A model generated the notes under the pieces. It worked only from the letters and a program-made list of their open reading frames with translations, did no database searches and had not been told where the DNA came from. Positions 16,396 through 24,494 of a stretch of DNA of 64,000 nt are shown here, piece by piece. The translations under genes and the position numbers were made by a program. Origin of the DNA: an uncultured Nitrospira sp. (GTDB lineage Bacteria > Nitrospirota > Nitrospiria > Nitrospirales > Nitrospiraceae); assembly GCA_902500805.1 (NCBI GenBank), contig CABVSA010000004.1, forward strand, positions 1 to 64,000, in the 5' to 3' direction. Positions within the stretch are counted from its first letter, which is position 1. Every line of letters begins with the position of its first letter.

Positions 16396-16650
16396 TTAAT
16401 AGGCAGCCGCATTATTTCCGCCCCGCACGCACCATACGTTATGGCTATCGGTGACTTTGATGTCATGTGATATGCCCATGACAAAGCCCACGTTCCACGC
16501 GGAGGACCCTCTACCCACGAACGATGAGGCCGACCAGTAGTGGGCTGCCTGAACATTTGCGAAGGGATGGCCGGGGTGCAGCGTGGGGCCTGGTGAGACG
16601 GAGAGGTCCACTAGGCTAACCAATTCATGCACCGACGGCATTGAGGTCAT
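16396..16650 (-). pseudogene. DUF1566 (Lcl-like) protein fragment
   Basis: The 84-residue frame holds H-E-L-V-S-L-V-D-L-S-V, then Y-W-S-A-S-S-F, A-W-N-V-G-F-V-M-G and the ending W-C-V-R-G-G. These are the successive conserved blocks of the DUF1566 C-terminal domain (usually L-P-T-x-x-E-L-x-S-L-V-D ... Y-W-S-S-T ... V-R-C-V-R-G). The preceding W-R-L-P and all N-terminal sequence are absent, and an in-frame TGA lies 15 bases before the first ATG. It is therefore a truncated remnant of an exported adhesin-like protein, abutting the promoter-distal side of the second P460 gene. Confidence 0.6.
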
Positions 16651-16716
16651 CTGCTCATCTGTTGGTCACGCGCAGAACTCCCTCTCGTGAGTATGTACGT
16701 ATGGAAAACCTACTAC

Positions 16717-17283
16717 CTATCGTCGAAGGCCAATGTGGTGGTCCGAAAAGATATATTGCTGGTCTGATGCATGCTGTTCATGGCACGACGAACATTTTGA
16801 CCGATCCGCTAGAGCAGCGCGATCGAGGTACGGCTCTCGCTGATGGCCAAAAGGAAAATAGCCCAAATGCCCGGTCTGTGCCGGAAATATCTTGCTGTCC
16901 TTCACAAGAACGCATAGTCCAGCAAAATACATTTCATGAACTGTGCCATCTTCATCGGGTTCGCCTAGCACCACGAATTCTTTCGCAATGGTTGTTCCTT
17001 CAGGCCACAGGCCAGTTTTCATATAAGCTGCATAAGCCCAAGGCTTCACATACGTATTTATGATTTCATTTGTTGGTATTGGGATGTTATCAATAATATT
17101 AGCCTGACCTTTCGGCAGAACGGTTGAGCCCACATGAACCCATCCACGGTAGCCGACCGGCCGATCAAGCGAACCATCCTTATTGAAAACAACCTTCTCT
17201 TCGGCTGCGGAGCCTGTTCCTACCATGAATGCCGATAAGATGAGGGTTCCAACTAGTACAACCATTTTGCAGCTCGATTTCAT
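16717..17283 (-). CDS. Cytochrome P460 (second, divergent copy)
   Basis: 188 residues from the ATG at 17283, giving a clean signal peptide (M-K-S-S-C-K-M-V-V-L-V-G-T-L-I-L-S) ending at A-A-E-E. The P460 core is recognisable: G-Y-R-G-W-V-H-V-G-S, E-I-I-N-T-Y-V, G-T-T-I-A-K-E-F and the haem motif C-S-S-C-H near the end. It is less similar to the other two than they are to classical P460, and its codons are visibly richer in A and T than neighbouring genes, which suggests separate acquisition. It lies 140 bases downstream of the lactonase gene on the same strand. No copy of the TGTC-N8-GACA operator is seen directly before it. Confidence 0.82.
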   Translation of the reverse strand: MKSSCKMVVLVGTLILSAFMVGTGSAAEEKVVFNKDGSLDRPVGYRGWVHVGSTVLPKGQANIIDNIPIPTNEIINTYVKPWAYAAYMKTGLWPEGTTIAKEFVVLGEPDEDGTVHEMYFAGLCVLVKDSKIFPAQTGHLGYFPFGHQREPYLDRAALADRSKCSSCHEQHASDQQYIFSDHHIGLRR

Positions 17284-17422
17284 TGCATCTTCCTCTTTGT
17301 TTGAGAGCCAGCTCGTGGTCTTAAATAGTGACGAGAGTGCTATTATCAACGCCACTCGATGTCCAGATGGATCGAATAATGATCCCTCTGCATGATTAGG
17401 TGCCCATCAAATGTGTACGTTA

Positions 17423-18745
17423 TCATGATCGGTCACACGTGGCGATGCCCTGCGGCCGGGACCGATAGTGCACCCCGTCTTGGCCGAGATGTCGTGAGTG
17501 TGCGACGGCGGGGATTCCCTCACCATTGAGCCGCAGGCTGTGCAAGATGTTGCCTTCCTCTTTGGTGTTTTCATCTGATTGATTAATCCGCTGACAGATG
17601 ACATAGAGAATGGTCTCTTCTGGATTCAGAGTGCATTGAAACGCAGTACTCCCAGGCTGAGAGAACATGCGGTTGTTAGTGAACCATTCTCCGGGGTGGG
17701 GCAGTTGCAACCGGCTGATTTCAACCGGCTTGGTTGCGCGCTCGCCGGCAATGTCGTAAGTGCTCACGGTAGCAGCCTTATCATCTTTATCTGACCGGGG
17801 CAGATTATTGACCGTATAGAGCCGAGTCCCCTTTTTATTGGCGAGTAACCAGCAAATATCTTGCCCACTATTTTCAACAGATCCTAAAAACGTCATTTCA
17901 CCATTCTTGCCGAATCGATAGACCCCGAGTTCATTGCGGGTCACGAATCCGACGTACAGCAACGGTTCGGTCGGGTGCGCCCAAATGCCGAGCGGCATCG
18001 AGGGAACACCCTCCATTCCCTTGTATTTATAGCCGGCGTTTGTCTCCGGTAGCTGTACCAGGCTTCGCTCGGTTAACCGACTGTCTCGCCCCACGTGAAA
18101 GACGTGGAGTTGTCCCTGTACACTCGGCTTGAGACCGGCCAGGAACGAGCGCGTGCCCTCGCCATCGAAGTCCACATCCACTTGAAAGTCATTGCCGAAC
18201 GCAACCTCAGGATTCGAACGAGGGACATACACCTGCGTAGGTTTGTGCGAATTCTCCACGTCAATCTTGGAAACAAATCGTAACGTGCCGTTCTGTTCAA
18301 TGGCGAACGAGACGTAGCTCGCCTTCGCGGCACCACGCAATGCCTCTCTTTGATGATAGTCTTCATTCCGGTTTGAGACGAGCAGCGTCGTGCCGCTCAG
18401 CGAGAGACTGTTCGGCGCGACACCGTGCGACGAAAACGGCGAACCCTTTACATGTCGTAATGATCCATCGGATTGAACATCGAAGACCGCCACGGTATTG
18501 CTGTGCGTGTTGACGGTAAAGAGACGTTTCCCGTCAGGGCTGATGATAAGCGGCGTGTCGTTGTCATGTGGACCGAGTTTGCCATGGGTGTCATTGTTGA
18601 TGCCCGTGCCCCCTGTATAGAACGGATTTTCAGGCAACGGATCCAGCGTGCCATCGTCTTTTCGGTGATAACCCAGTACCGCATTTTGCCCCTCACGGAT
18701 GTCGTTCGTTTGGATATACAGAAACTGGCTATGGCGAGTTGTCAT
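17423..18745 (-). CDS. Lactonase-fold seven-bladed beta-propeller protein
   Basis: 440 residues without a signal peptide. It has repeated blade motifs such as S-P-D-G-K-R-L-F-T-V-N and N-P-E-E-T-I-L-Y-V, and the Y-I-Q-T-N-D start typical of the 6-phosphogluconolactonase-like/YncE-like propeller family. Such proteins hydrolyse lactones or act as binding scaffolds; the substrate cannot be told. AAGGAGG precedes the ATG by a good distance. It follows the DyP peroxidase gene by about 230 bases on the same strand and may be part of the same stress transcription unit. Six-phosphogluconolactonase in the pentose phosphate pathway is an alternative, but its genomic context does not support that. Confidence 0.75.
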   Translation of the reverse strand: MTTRHSQFLYIQTNDIREGQNAVLGYHRKDDGTLDPLPENPFYTGGTGINNDTHGKLGPHDNDTPLIISPDGKRLFTVNTHSNTVAVFDVQSDGSLRHVKGSPFSSHGVAPNSLSLSGTTLLVSNRNEDYHQREALRGAAKASYVSFAIEQNGTLRFVSKIDVENSHKPTQVYVPRSNPEVAFGNDFQVDVDFDGEGTRSFLAGLKPSVQGQLHVFHVGRDSRLTERSLVQLPETNAGYKYKGMEGVPSMPLGIWAHPTEPLLYVGFVTRNELGVYRFGKNGEMTFLGSVENSGQDICWLLANKKGTRLYTVNNLPRSDKDDKAATVSTYDIAGERATKPVEISRLQLPHPGEWFTNNRMFSQPGSTAFQCTLNPEETILYVICQRINQSDENTKEEGNILHSLRLNGEGIPAVAHSRHLGQDGVHYRSRPQGIATCDRS

Positions 18746-18976
18746 CTTCAGACCTCCTTGAATTGAAAAATCATACCAGTGCGTATGCGGTCGTCCCTCA
18801 AATTGCCGTTCTTCCTGTGCTCCACCCTATGACCACCAGGGCCATTCTGCTGACGGTCTCCGACTCTCAGCATTTCCGGGCACCAATGGCTACTCTCATC
18901 TATCAGCACACACCCTTTGGTATCGGACCACCATCGGGCTCTCCGACGACGTTCACCACGTATAGCCTGCTCTCCC

Positions 18977-19858
18977 CTAGACGCCAATGGCAGATAAATT
19001 GAGTCGGCCATTCTCCATCGGCGGGCACCAATAGAAGCTCCCTGTTACTGGACGTGTGAACGTGAACAGTGCGTCCGCAATCCCGTCGTCCGCTCCTACC
19101 ATCCGCTTCAACTGCGCTTCAAACGGGTCAAGCGAGGCCCCAAAGGCTACAAAATACAATCCACTCCCATGCTCATCGGCCCATGGCATCGAGCGGCGCA
19201 GGACGAACGCGGCCGGTTGAAAACTCTCCTGTGCCGTGCGTTTCACGTGTGCGGAGGTCGGTGCTGTAGCCAACTCTTTATTGTCCCGCCGCCGCCGACC
19301 GATCATGGCATCGTGCCGCGGATCCGACATCTCGTCGAACCGTTTCCAATCATGGACCCATCGTTGAACGGCGACGTAACTTGACCCATCGAGCATGGCC
19401 CCTTGGCCCCGCACGATGGCAGCCTTTTCCGCAAGCTTGCCTTTGGGGTTTTCGGTACCATCCTCATAACCGGTCAGATCCCGCCCCGTCCCGTACAGAA
19501 ATCCTTCCGTGGACTCACAGACTGTGAACGCCGGCGTCAGCTGCTCAACCAGACGACGCTCGACATGAAAGAGTTCTCCACGGTCTTCTGCTCGAAGCCA
19601 ACACCACAAAGCCGCTGGCGTTGAAGGGACTGTCAACCCACTCCCAAACTGCGTGGGGAACACCCTCAATCCAGGAATGTCTTTCCCAAGTGCGCGGAAG
19701 AGCGGTACACCCAGTCCGACCACGGTTCGCTCGCCATCAACAAGAGTCTGCAGGGTCTTGATAACGCGGGAGAGGCCGGCGATATCGTGAACGGCGAACT
19801 CTACGTACCAGGCTGCTTTGGGGAGAGGAGCAATAATCCCTGGTTGCATGATCACCAT
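18977..19858 (-). CDS. DyP-type haem peroxidase
   Basis: 293 residues from the ATG at 19858 (M-V-I-M-Q-P-G-I-I-A-P); an earlier ATG at 19891 would add 11 residues. The distal haem motif is G-Y-E-D-G-T-E-N-P, with the catalytic Asp at about residue 133 in G-x-x-D-G. The likely proximal ligand is the His in P-T-S-A-H-V-K-R at about 204. DyP enzymes use peroxide to oxidise dyes, phenols or other reductants; this bacterial form lacks a Tat signal and is probably cytosolic or encapsulated. It is 50 bases downstream of msrB on the same strand, so it likely shares the operator at 20595. Confidence 0.9.
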   Translation of the reverse strand: MVIMQPGIIAPLPKAAWYVEFAVHDIAGLSRVIKTLQTLVDGERTVVGLGVPLFRALGKDIPGLRVFPTQFGSGLTVPSTPAALWCWLRAEDRGELFHVERRLVEQLTPAFTVCESTEGFLYGTGRDLTGYEDGTENPKGKLAEKAAIVRGQGAMLDGSSYVAVQRWVHDWKRFDEMSDPRHDAMIGRRRRDNKELATAPTSAHVKRTAQESFQPAAFVLRRSMPWADEHGSGLYFVAFGASLDPFEAQLKRMVGADDGIADALFTFTRPVTGSFYWCPPMENGRLNLSAIGV

Positions 19859-19909
19859 GTCTTCTTCGCGTGTGTGGACGTATTTCCTCATCTGCTACGA
19901 GAGCCGGTC

Positions 19910-20401
19910 TCAGTCGCGCACAGGACCTTTGTGGAGAGAGACGGCATTGATGCAAAACCGCAACCCTGACGGCTCCGGTCCATCGGGGAACACATGGCCG
20001 AGGTGAGCATCACAGACATTGCAGGTCACCTCGATTCGGTGCATGCCGTGGCTGGTATCCTGATGATAGGCCACGACCCCTGGCGAGACCGGTTGCGTGA
20101 AACTAGGCCACCCCGTATGGCTTTGATACTTGGTCGCCGCATCAAAGAGCTCTGTGCCGCAACACAGGCACTCGTACCGACCAGGTTCAAACAGTTGGCA
20201 GAGCTCCGAGCTGTGGGCCCGTTCGGTCCCCTTCAGACGGGTGATCCGAAATTGCCTGTCGGTCAGCAGTTCGCGCCATTGCGCCTCGGTCTTCTCGACA
20301 CGAAAGGGAGGGGACGGATTGCCGTGCGTTGCCCAGTGCGTCACCTCATTCCACGTGAGGATGTCAACCGACGGCAAATGATGTTCTTTGTGTTCTGTCA
20401 T
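19910..20401 (-). CDS. msrB: Peptide-methionine (R)-S-oxide reductase
   Basis: 163 residues. The zinc cysteines are Cys78/Cys81 (Y-E-C-L-C-C-G) and Cys127/Cys130 (C-N-V-C-D), and the catalytic Cys150 sits in G-L-R-F-C-I-N. H-T-G-W-P-S-F and H-L-G-H-V-F-P-D-G are further MsrB signatures. It repairs the R-epimer of methionine sulfoxide in proteins. No signal peptide is present, so it is cytosolic. It begins about 190 bases from the exact TGTCATCTAGATGAC palindrome at 20595, the only operator-like site upstream. MsrA is encoded separately at 25687 in the same island. Confidence 0.92.
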   Translation of the reverse strand: MTEHKEHHLPSVDILTWNEVTHWATHGNPSPPFRVEKTEAQWRELLTDRQFRITRLKGTERAHSSELCQLFEPGRYECLCCGTELFDAATKYQSHTGWPSFTQPVSPGVVAYHQDTSHGMHRIEVTCNVCDAHLGHVFPDGPEPSGLRFCINAVSLHKGPVRD

Positions 20402-20594
20402 AAACGCTCCGTTGGTGATCCATTCAACCGCGCCCTTCGGGACCCCTTTTCTACCATTGGATATTCGGGCGTCATGATCCTCAGATCCTTCTCCAAGATA
20501 CTGGGTGCCTGGACCGAGTTGCCCAGATCGTAATTCTCTGCTCAGCTTTTGGGTTGACTACGCACTGTCATACGCCATTGTCTTTGACCCTGTC

Positions 20595-20610
20595 TGTCAT
20601 CTAGATGACC
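20595..20610. promoter_or_regulatory. Candidate Crp-like operator, copy 2
   Basis: TGTCATCTAGATGACC, containing the same perfect 14-bp palindrome as copy 1 (20596-20609). It lies in the 311-base gap upstream of msrB-dyp (minus strand), about 190 bases before the msrB start, and beyond the end of the binding-protein gene at 20713. The rest of that gap holds nothing else I can support. Confidence 0.7.
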
Positions 20611-20712
20611 ATCGTGATCAACGTGCAGACATCAGGGGTCTTTCACACCATGCCGTCATCTTGCGTCAGTGCGTTCGACGGGACGATCATCAATACCTCG
20701 GCGTAGTCATTG

Positions 20713-21756
20713 TCACTCGGCTAAGCGGCACTGTCCCTGATCATAGTGATCAGGAACTTGTGTCACCTCAAGCGGCAAGCCTTCCGCGGTCGCCCGCCGA
20801 ATGGGCGCATAGTCCGCTTCGATCCAACGTGAGCGCATCTGTTTCAACCGTCCTGATTCTTCCAAACGAAAGAGCAAGTTGTTCAAGAACCATTGGAGGC
20901 GTCGGTGCTCGTCGCTTGTCACGACGGAGAGGTCTTCCTGCGTCACAATCAGCGGAGTACCGTCTGCTTGCATCAACAGCTGCCAATCCTGCCAGACCCG
21001 CTTCGTCACATAGTCGAGTATGGAATGGTCAGACAGGATGACATCGATCTTCGGGTCTTTGGTTTCGATCGCTGCAGGGAGAGAATCGCAGACCACCAAT
21101 CGGCTCTGTTTGAGGTTGGCTTGGGCATAGAGGTGAGCGGATCGTCCCTTCTGAACCGCTAGGGTCAAGCCAGTGAAGGCATCCTGAACGGCTTCGAGCG
21201 TGTCCCAATTCCCGGTCGGCTTTCCAAAGTGTGCCCGCACACGTTCTGCGATCTTAGGTTCTTGGACGATCGCGGCGATCCCGTCACCGCGAAAATAGGG
21301 AGCTGAAAACCATAACCCCGTTGGTCTTGTGCCCGGAACGGTCCCGCTTACGGACGAGACAAAGAGATCGAGCTGTCCCTCATTCATTTTAATGAACAGG
21401 TCTGGAAATCGAGTCACATGCAGGGTTGGAACGACGGAATGGGGTATACCGCAATGAGCAGACAACGCGTCCGCAACCTCGCGGATCAGTTCAATATCGA
21501 ACCCGGTCACTCTGATGCCTTCGTCGGTGTACATGGCAGGAAAGATGAATGGCCGAAACGGTTCAACAGAAATACCGACACGTAATCGTCCGCCAGCGCA
21601 TATGGATGACAGCTCATCGCGGTTCAATGGATGGACCATGGTGGCTGCGTCGTACACCAGTCCGCACCCCTGCAAGAAGACCACTGCCAACAGCATCAGG
21701 ATACGGAGCATGACGCGTGCATCGATGGCTTGTCTCATGTCATCAATCAACGACAT
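20713..21756 (-). CDS. Periplasmic solute-binding lipoprotein (amino-acid-type family 3 fold)
   Basis: 347 residues from the ATG at 21756. A hydrophobic signal ends at the lipobox F-L-Q-G-C, followed by a family-3 solute-binding core: G-R-L-R-V-G-I-S-V-E-P-F-R-P-F, then G-F-D-I-E-L-I-R-E-V-A and the later D-V-I-L-S-D-H-S-I-L. Such proteins bind amino acids or small organic acids, or serve as sensor domains; no transporter genes are adjacent. The start is four bases from the stop of the outer-membrane gene upstream, so the two form an operon, probably controlled by the palindrome at 22574. The ligand is unknown. Confidence 0.72.
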   Translation of the reverse strand: MSLIDDMRQAIDARVMLRILMLLAVVFLQGCGLVYDAATMVHPLNRDELSSICAGGRLRVGISVEPFRPFIFPAMYTDEGIRVTGFDIELIREVADALSAHCGIPHSVVPTLHVTRFPDLFIKMNEGQLDLFVSSVSGTVPGTRPTGLWFSAPYFRGDGIAAIVQEPKIAERVRAHFGKPTGNWDTLEAVQDAFTGLTLAVQKGRSAHLYAQANLKQSRLVVCDSLPAAIETKDPKIDVILSDHSILDYVTKRVWQDWQLLMQADGTPLIVTQEDLSVVTSDEHRRLQWFLNNLLFRLEESGRLKQMRSRWIEADYAPIRRATAEGLPLEVTQVPDHYDQGQCRLAE

Positions 21757-21760
21757 AACA

Positions 21761-22405
21761 TTAGAGTCGAAATCCAACCGTGAATAACCATTGCTCAGAC
21801 AGGTCAGACTGTCCCTTGAAATCGATTTCAAATCGCGTGTATTGAAGACCCATGTCGACCGACAGCCCATGGGTCACTGGGAATCGCACCCCGACCTGCC
21901 CACCGTAGAGATACCCCGGAGAATGTTCACCATGTCCAGGGAGGGTTCCACCCAACATCGCTCCAACGTATGGCACTGCACGATTTTCCAGCGGCCCGAA
22001 GAGCACATGTCGAATGACTCGATTGATCGGCCAGGTTTTTGGAAAATCCAAGTAGTCGATGAAATTATTCCACCGGGGGTTGAGGTACAACGAATGTTGA
22101 TCCGTGGTGAACGTCGGAGTGTGGTGGCTGTAGTACTGGTAGATGGCTCTCACTTCAAGTGGTCCGTACTGAAGAGCAGTGAACCCTGCTTGAAGCATAA
22201 GGACCCGGCGCGTTGGCGCAAACGTTCGGTGATTGAAGGACACATCGAAGTTAAAGGGCCGGAGGGGGAGCATGTTGAGTACGGCTTCCTGAGCAGCGAC
22301 CTCGCACGGCAGCGCTGAGGCGAAGAGTAGCAGGATGAGAAGGAGTCCAGAGCCGTAGCCATACGCCTTCAACGCCCACCTGCTCACGCAGTGTCGTCCA
22401 ATCAT
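21761..22405 (-). CDS. Putative outer-membrane beta-barrel protein
   Basis: 214 residues from the ATG at 22405, where a signal-like segment L-L-L-I-L-L-L-F-A-S-A ends at A-A-Q; earlier in-frame starts up to 22507 exist and the ribosome-binding site is not decisive. The mature part alternates hydrophobic and polar residues (V-G-V-R-F-P-V-T-H-G-L-S-V-D-M-G-L-Q-Y) and ends T-V-G-F-R-L, a good C-terminal barrel strand for BamA recognition. It resembles PagL/acyloxyacyl-hydrolase-like or OmpW-like small barrels but no family can be fixed. It is transcribed divergently from the second crp-like gene across the operator at 22574. Confidence 0.6.
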   Translation of the reverse strand: MIGRHCVSRWALKAYGYGSGLLLILLLFASALPCEVAAQEAVLNMLPLRPFNFDVSFNHRTFAPTRRVLMLQAGFTALQYGPLEVRAIYQYYSHHTPTFTTDQHSLYLNPRWNNFIDYLDFPKTWPINRVIRHVLFGPLENRAVPYVGAMLGGTLPGHGEHSPGYLYGGQVGVRFPVTHGLSVDMGLQYTRFEIDFKGQSDLSEQWLFTVGFRL

Positions 22406-22573
22406 ATCGGCCGTTGTGGAAACGTTTGCCTCAGGAGAAATATGCCGCGCCATCGAACCCACGCCAACCATGCGTCGGTCAATTTGATTCCTACATGAAG
22501 ATCGCACGCATGTAACTTAAATGGCTTCACTCGATGTCCTGATGAAAGATACCAGGGGGGGGCCATGGAGCTC

Positions 22574-22589
22574 TGTCTTCTAGATGACA
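22574..22589. promoter_or_regulatory. Candidate Crp-like operator, copy 3
   Basis: TGTCTTCTAGATGACA, one mismatch from the consensus TGTCATCTAGATGACA. Flanking bases extend the dyad to CTGTC...GACAG. It lies between the divergent outer-membrane gene (minus) and the second crp-like gene (start 22765), so it can serve either or both. Confidence 0.68.
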
Positions 22590-22764
22590 GACAGCCGTGG
22601 TTAATCTGAGGTAAACGCAGTGCATAAATATCTTGTGGTGTTTGAGAATCTGCTCCTCCGGCCATCAATAAAGATGGTTTGAATATATGGAGGGGTGTGG
22701 AACAGGCTGCGCCGCTCTTTTCTAGACTGAGAGAGCAATTGTACATGGAGCCGGTCAGAAGACG

Positions 22765-23430
22765 ATGAAGCTTCCTCTCACAATTGCGGCTCCGCTTCTT
22801 ACCTCATTAGGTGCCTTGCGACCTATTCGCAGGACCAAGCTGAATCATGGAGCGATCGTATACAAGACTCTCGCGGTTGGCCGAACATACGTGGTACAGG
22901 AGGGTTGCATTCGGCTCATTCACATTGAGGGCGACGGACGCACCAATTTCTGGGATTTAATAGGTGCTGGAGGAATGTTTGGAGATCTGCCGTTTGCTCT
23001 CACTACGTCTCAACACATAGAGCATGCCATGGCGAGTGGCCCAACCTACCTCTGGGAGTTTTCTCGTGCTGCGTTGGAGAGGGAAGCGGAGCGTAGTCAA
23101 GCGTTTAATCGGACCCTCCTGAGAACATATGGGGCCTTCTTAGGCTTTGGAGAGCGGCGCCTCCGGTGGCGACTCACCAATCCATTAGCACGTCGGGCGG
23201 CCCTTGTTCTCATCGATCTTTTGGTTCTCGGCGCAGGGCCATGCCCTCACGGGCCTGGTTATTTGATACAAATTCGAATGACTCAAGAGGAATTCGCCGA
23301 ACTCCTCGGTGTCGCTCGTCAAACACTCAACTCCCTCATGAAAGAGTGGAAGAGGAAACAGATAGTCTCCTACACCAGGTCCTGTTTCTGTATTCGTAAC
23401 CTGGAGGCACTTCAGGCGATTGCGTCCTAA
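22765..23430 (+). CDS. Crp/Fnr-type transcription regulator, paralogue 2
   Basis: 221 residues, colinear with the paralogues at 13658 and 23688. It shows the same M-F-G-D-L-P-F turn (71-77), R-R-L-R-W-R-L at 131-137, G-P-C-P-H-G-P-G-Y with Cys160 and His162, and a helix-turn-helix M-T-Q-E-E-F-A-E-L-L-G-V-A-R-Q-T-L at 172-188. The recognition helix differs from the other two (A-R-Q-T-L-N-S-L versus A-R-S-N-V-T-P-I and S-R-P-N-V-S-A-I), so its DNA preference may differ slightly. It ends right after the winged-helix, lacking the 15-25 residue tails of the others. The operator copy 3 is 175 bases upstream. Confidence 0.85.
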   Translation: MKLPLTIAAPLLTSLGALRPIRRTKLNHGAIVYKTLAVGRTYVVQEGCIRLIHIEGDGRTNFWDLIGAGGMFGDLPFALTTSQHIEHAMASGPTYLWEFSRAALEREAERSQAFNRTLLRTYGAFLGFGERRLRWRLTNPLARRAALVLIDLLVLGAGPCPHGPGYLIQIRMTQEEFAELLGVARQTLNSLMKEWKRKQIVSYTRSCFCIRNLEALQAIAS

Positions 23431-23687
23431 TATCCGGTGTCATCATCGATACAAGTCGATGGACGCGAGTTTGTCCTCAGCATAGTCATCGCATGGAGGT
23501 TGGGCAGGATCCCGAGACGACTGCTCTCGTTCCGCCCATTTCAGAACAGAGATGAACGGGAAAGAGGATATCGCCCGAAGTGGTTGGCTGATGGATCGTA
23601 TCTGAGTGATTCCTTCTGATTCCGGACCATCAGGGGCTGACTGCGATCCATCTTATTGTAAGGCACCATGAATAAGAGGCCTCCATC

Positions 23688-24398
23688 ATGAGGATTCCAG
23701 ACTCGCTCTCCACAAGATTGCTCACTGCTCTCCAGAGCCTCCATCCCATCCGGCGACGCAGGCTGAAGGACAAGATGTTGGTATATGAGTCCTTCATGCC
23801 TGGGAAAACGTATGTCATCGAGGCCGGGTATGTCCGCATTGTCTCTGCGGAAGCCAGCGGCCGATACGTCACTCGTTTGTTGTTAGGAGCCGGGGGGATT
23901 TGGGGAGACCTCCCCTTTGGGTTGACGACCTTCCAGAATGCAGAATCGGCAGCCGCAAATGGGACGGCCATCGTGCTCGAGTTTGATCGATCGAGTATTG
24001 AAAAGGCCTCCAGGATTGATGAGTCTCTCCGGCAGGGGCTTTTGGAAACCTATGGCCATCAGTTGCATTTCCTTGATCGTCGGCTGCAGTGGCAGCTGAC
24101 CTCGCCGTTACAAAAGCGCGTTGCGATGGCACTCGTTGATCTGATGTGCTTCGAGGGACGGCCGTGCAACCATGGTGTCGGTTATGTCGTGGATGTCCGG
24201 ATGACACATGAGGAGCTTTCTGAACTTGTCGGGGCCTCTCGCCCCAATGTGAGTGCCATTATGAAAGCTCTGAGTGACCAAGGCGTCCTCTCTTACAGAC
24301 GGGCCTATGTGTGCGTGCGAGACCTTGACGCTCTCGGTCGCATCGCGGTGCCTGATTTCATACAGGCCAAAGGTCTCCATGATTTGTCGTCTAGATGA
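23688..24398 (+). CDS. Crp/Fnr-type transcription regulator, paralogue 3
   Basis: 236 residues, closest to paralogue 1: both have L-D-R-R-L-Q-W-Q, D-L-M-C-F and P-C-x-H-x-x-G-Y with Cys160/His162. The effector barrel has I-W-G-D-L-P-F at 71-77 and the helix-turn-helix is M-T-H-E-E-L-S-E-L-V-G-A-S-R-P-N-V. An ATG at 23688 follows a weak purine-rich tract. The gene ends inside the operator copy 4 (its TGA is 24396-24398) and is followed after 96 bases by the third P460 gene on the same strand. This couples regulator and target physically. The 257-base gap before it holds only a poor half-match to the operator near 23438. Confidence 0.86.
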   Translation: MRIPDSLSTRLLTALQSLHPIRRRRLKDKMLVYESFMPGKTYVIEAGYVRIVSAEASGRYVTRLLLGAGGIWGDLPFGLTTFQNAESAAANGTAIVLEFDRSSIEKASRIDESLRQGLLETYGHQLHFLDRRLQWQLTSPLQKRVAMALVDLMCFEGRPCNHGVGYVVDVRMTHEELSELVGASRPNVSAIMKALSDQGVLSYRRAYVCVRDLDALGRIAVPDFIQAKGLHDLSSR

Positions 24399-24400
24399 CA
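24385..24400. promoter_or_regulatory. Candidate Crp-like operator, copy 4
   Basis: TGTCGTCTAGATGACA, one mismatch from the consensus. It overlaps the last codons and stop of the third crp-like gene and lies 94 bases before the start of the third P460 gene, a suitable distance for a promoter with an upstream activator site. Confidence 0.7.
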
Positions 24401-24494
24401 GAAAATCGGATGAACAAAATGTAGGATTGCGTCGTCATTCAACCACTCCGTATGTTGGAGTGATGATAACTGTCTTTGAGGAAAGGGGAAAATC

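Noticed and set aside
23438-23453. TGTCATCATCGATACA as a fifth operator before the third crp-like gene
   Set aside because: Only the left arm matches the consensus; the centre and right half are not palindromic.
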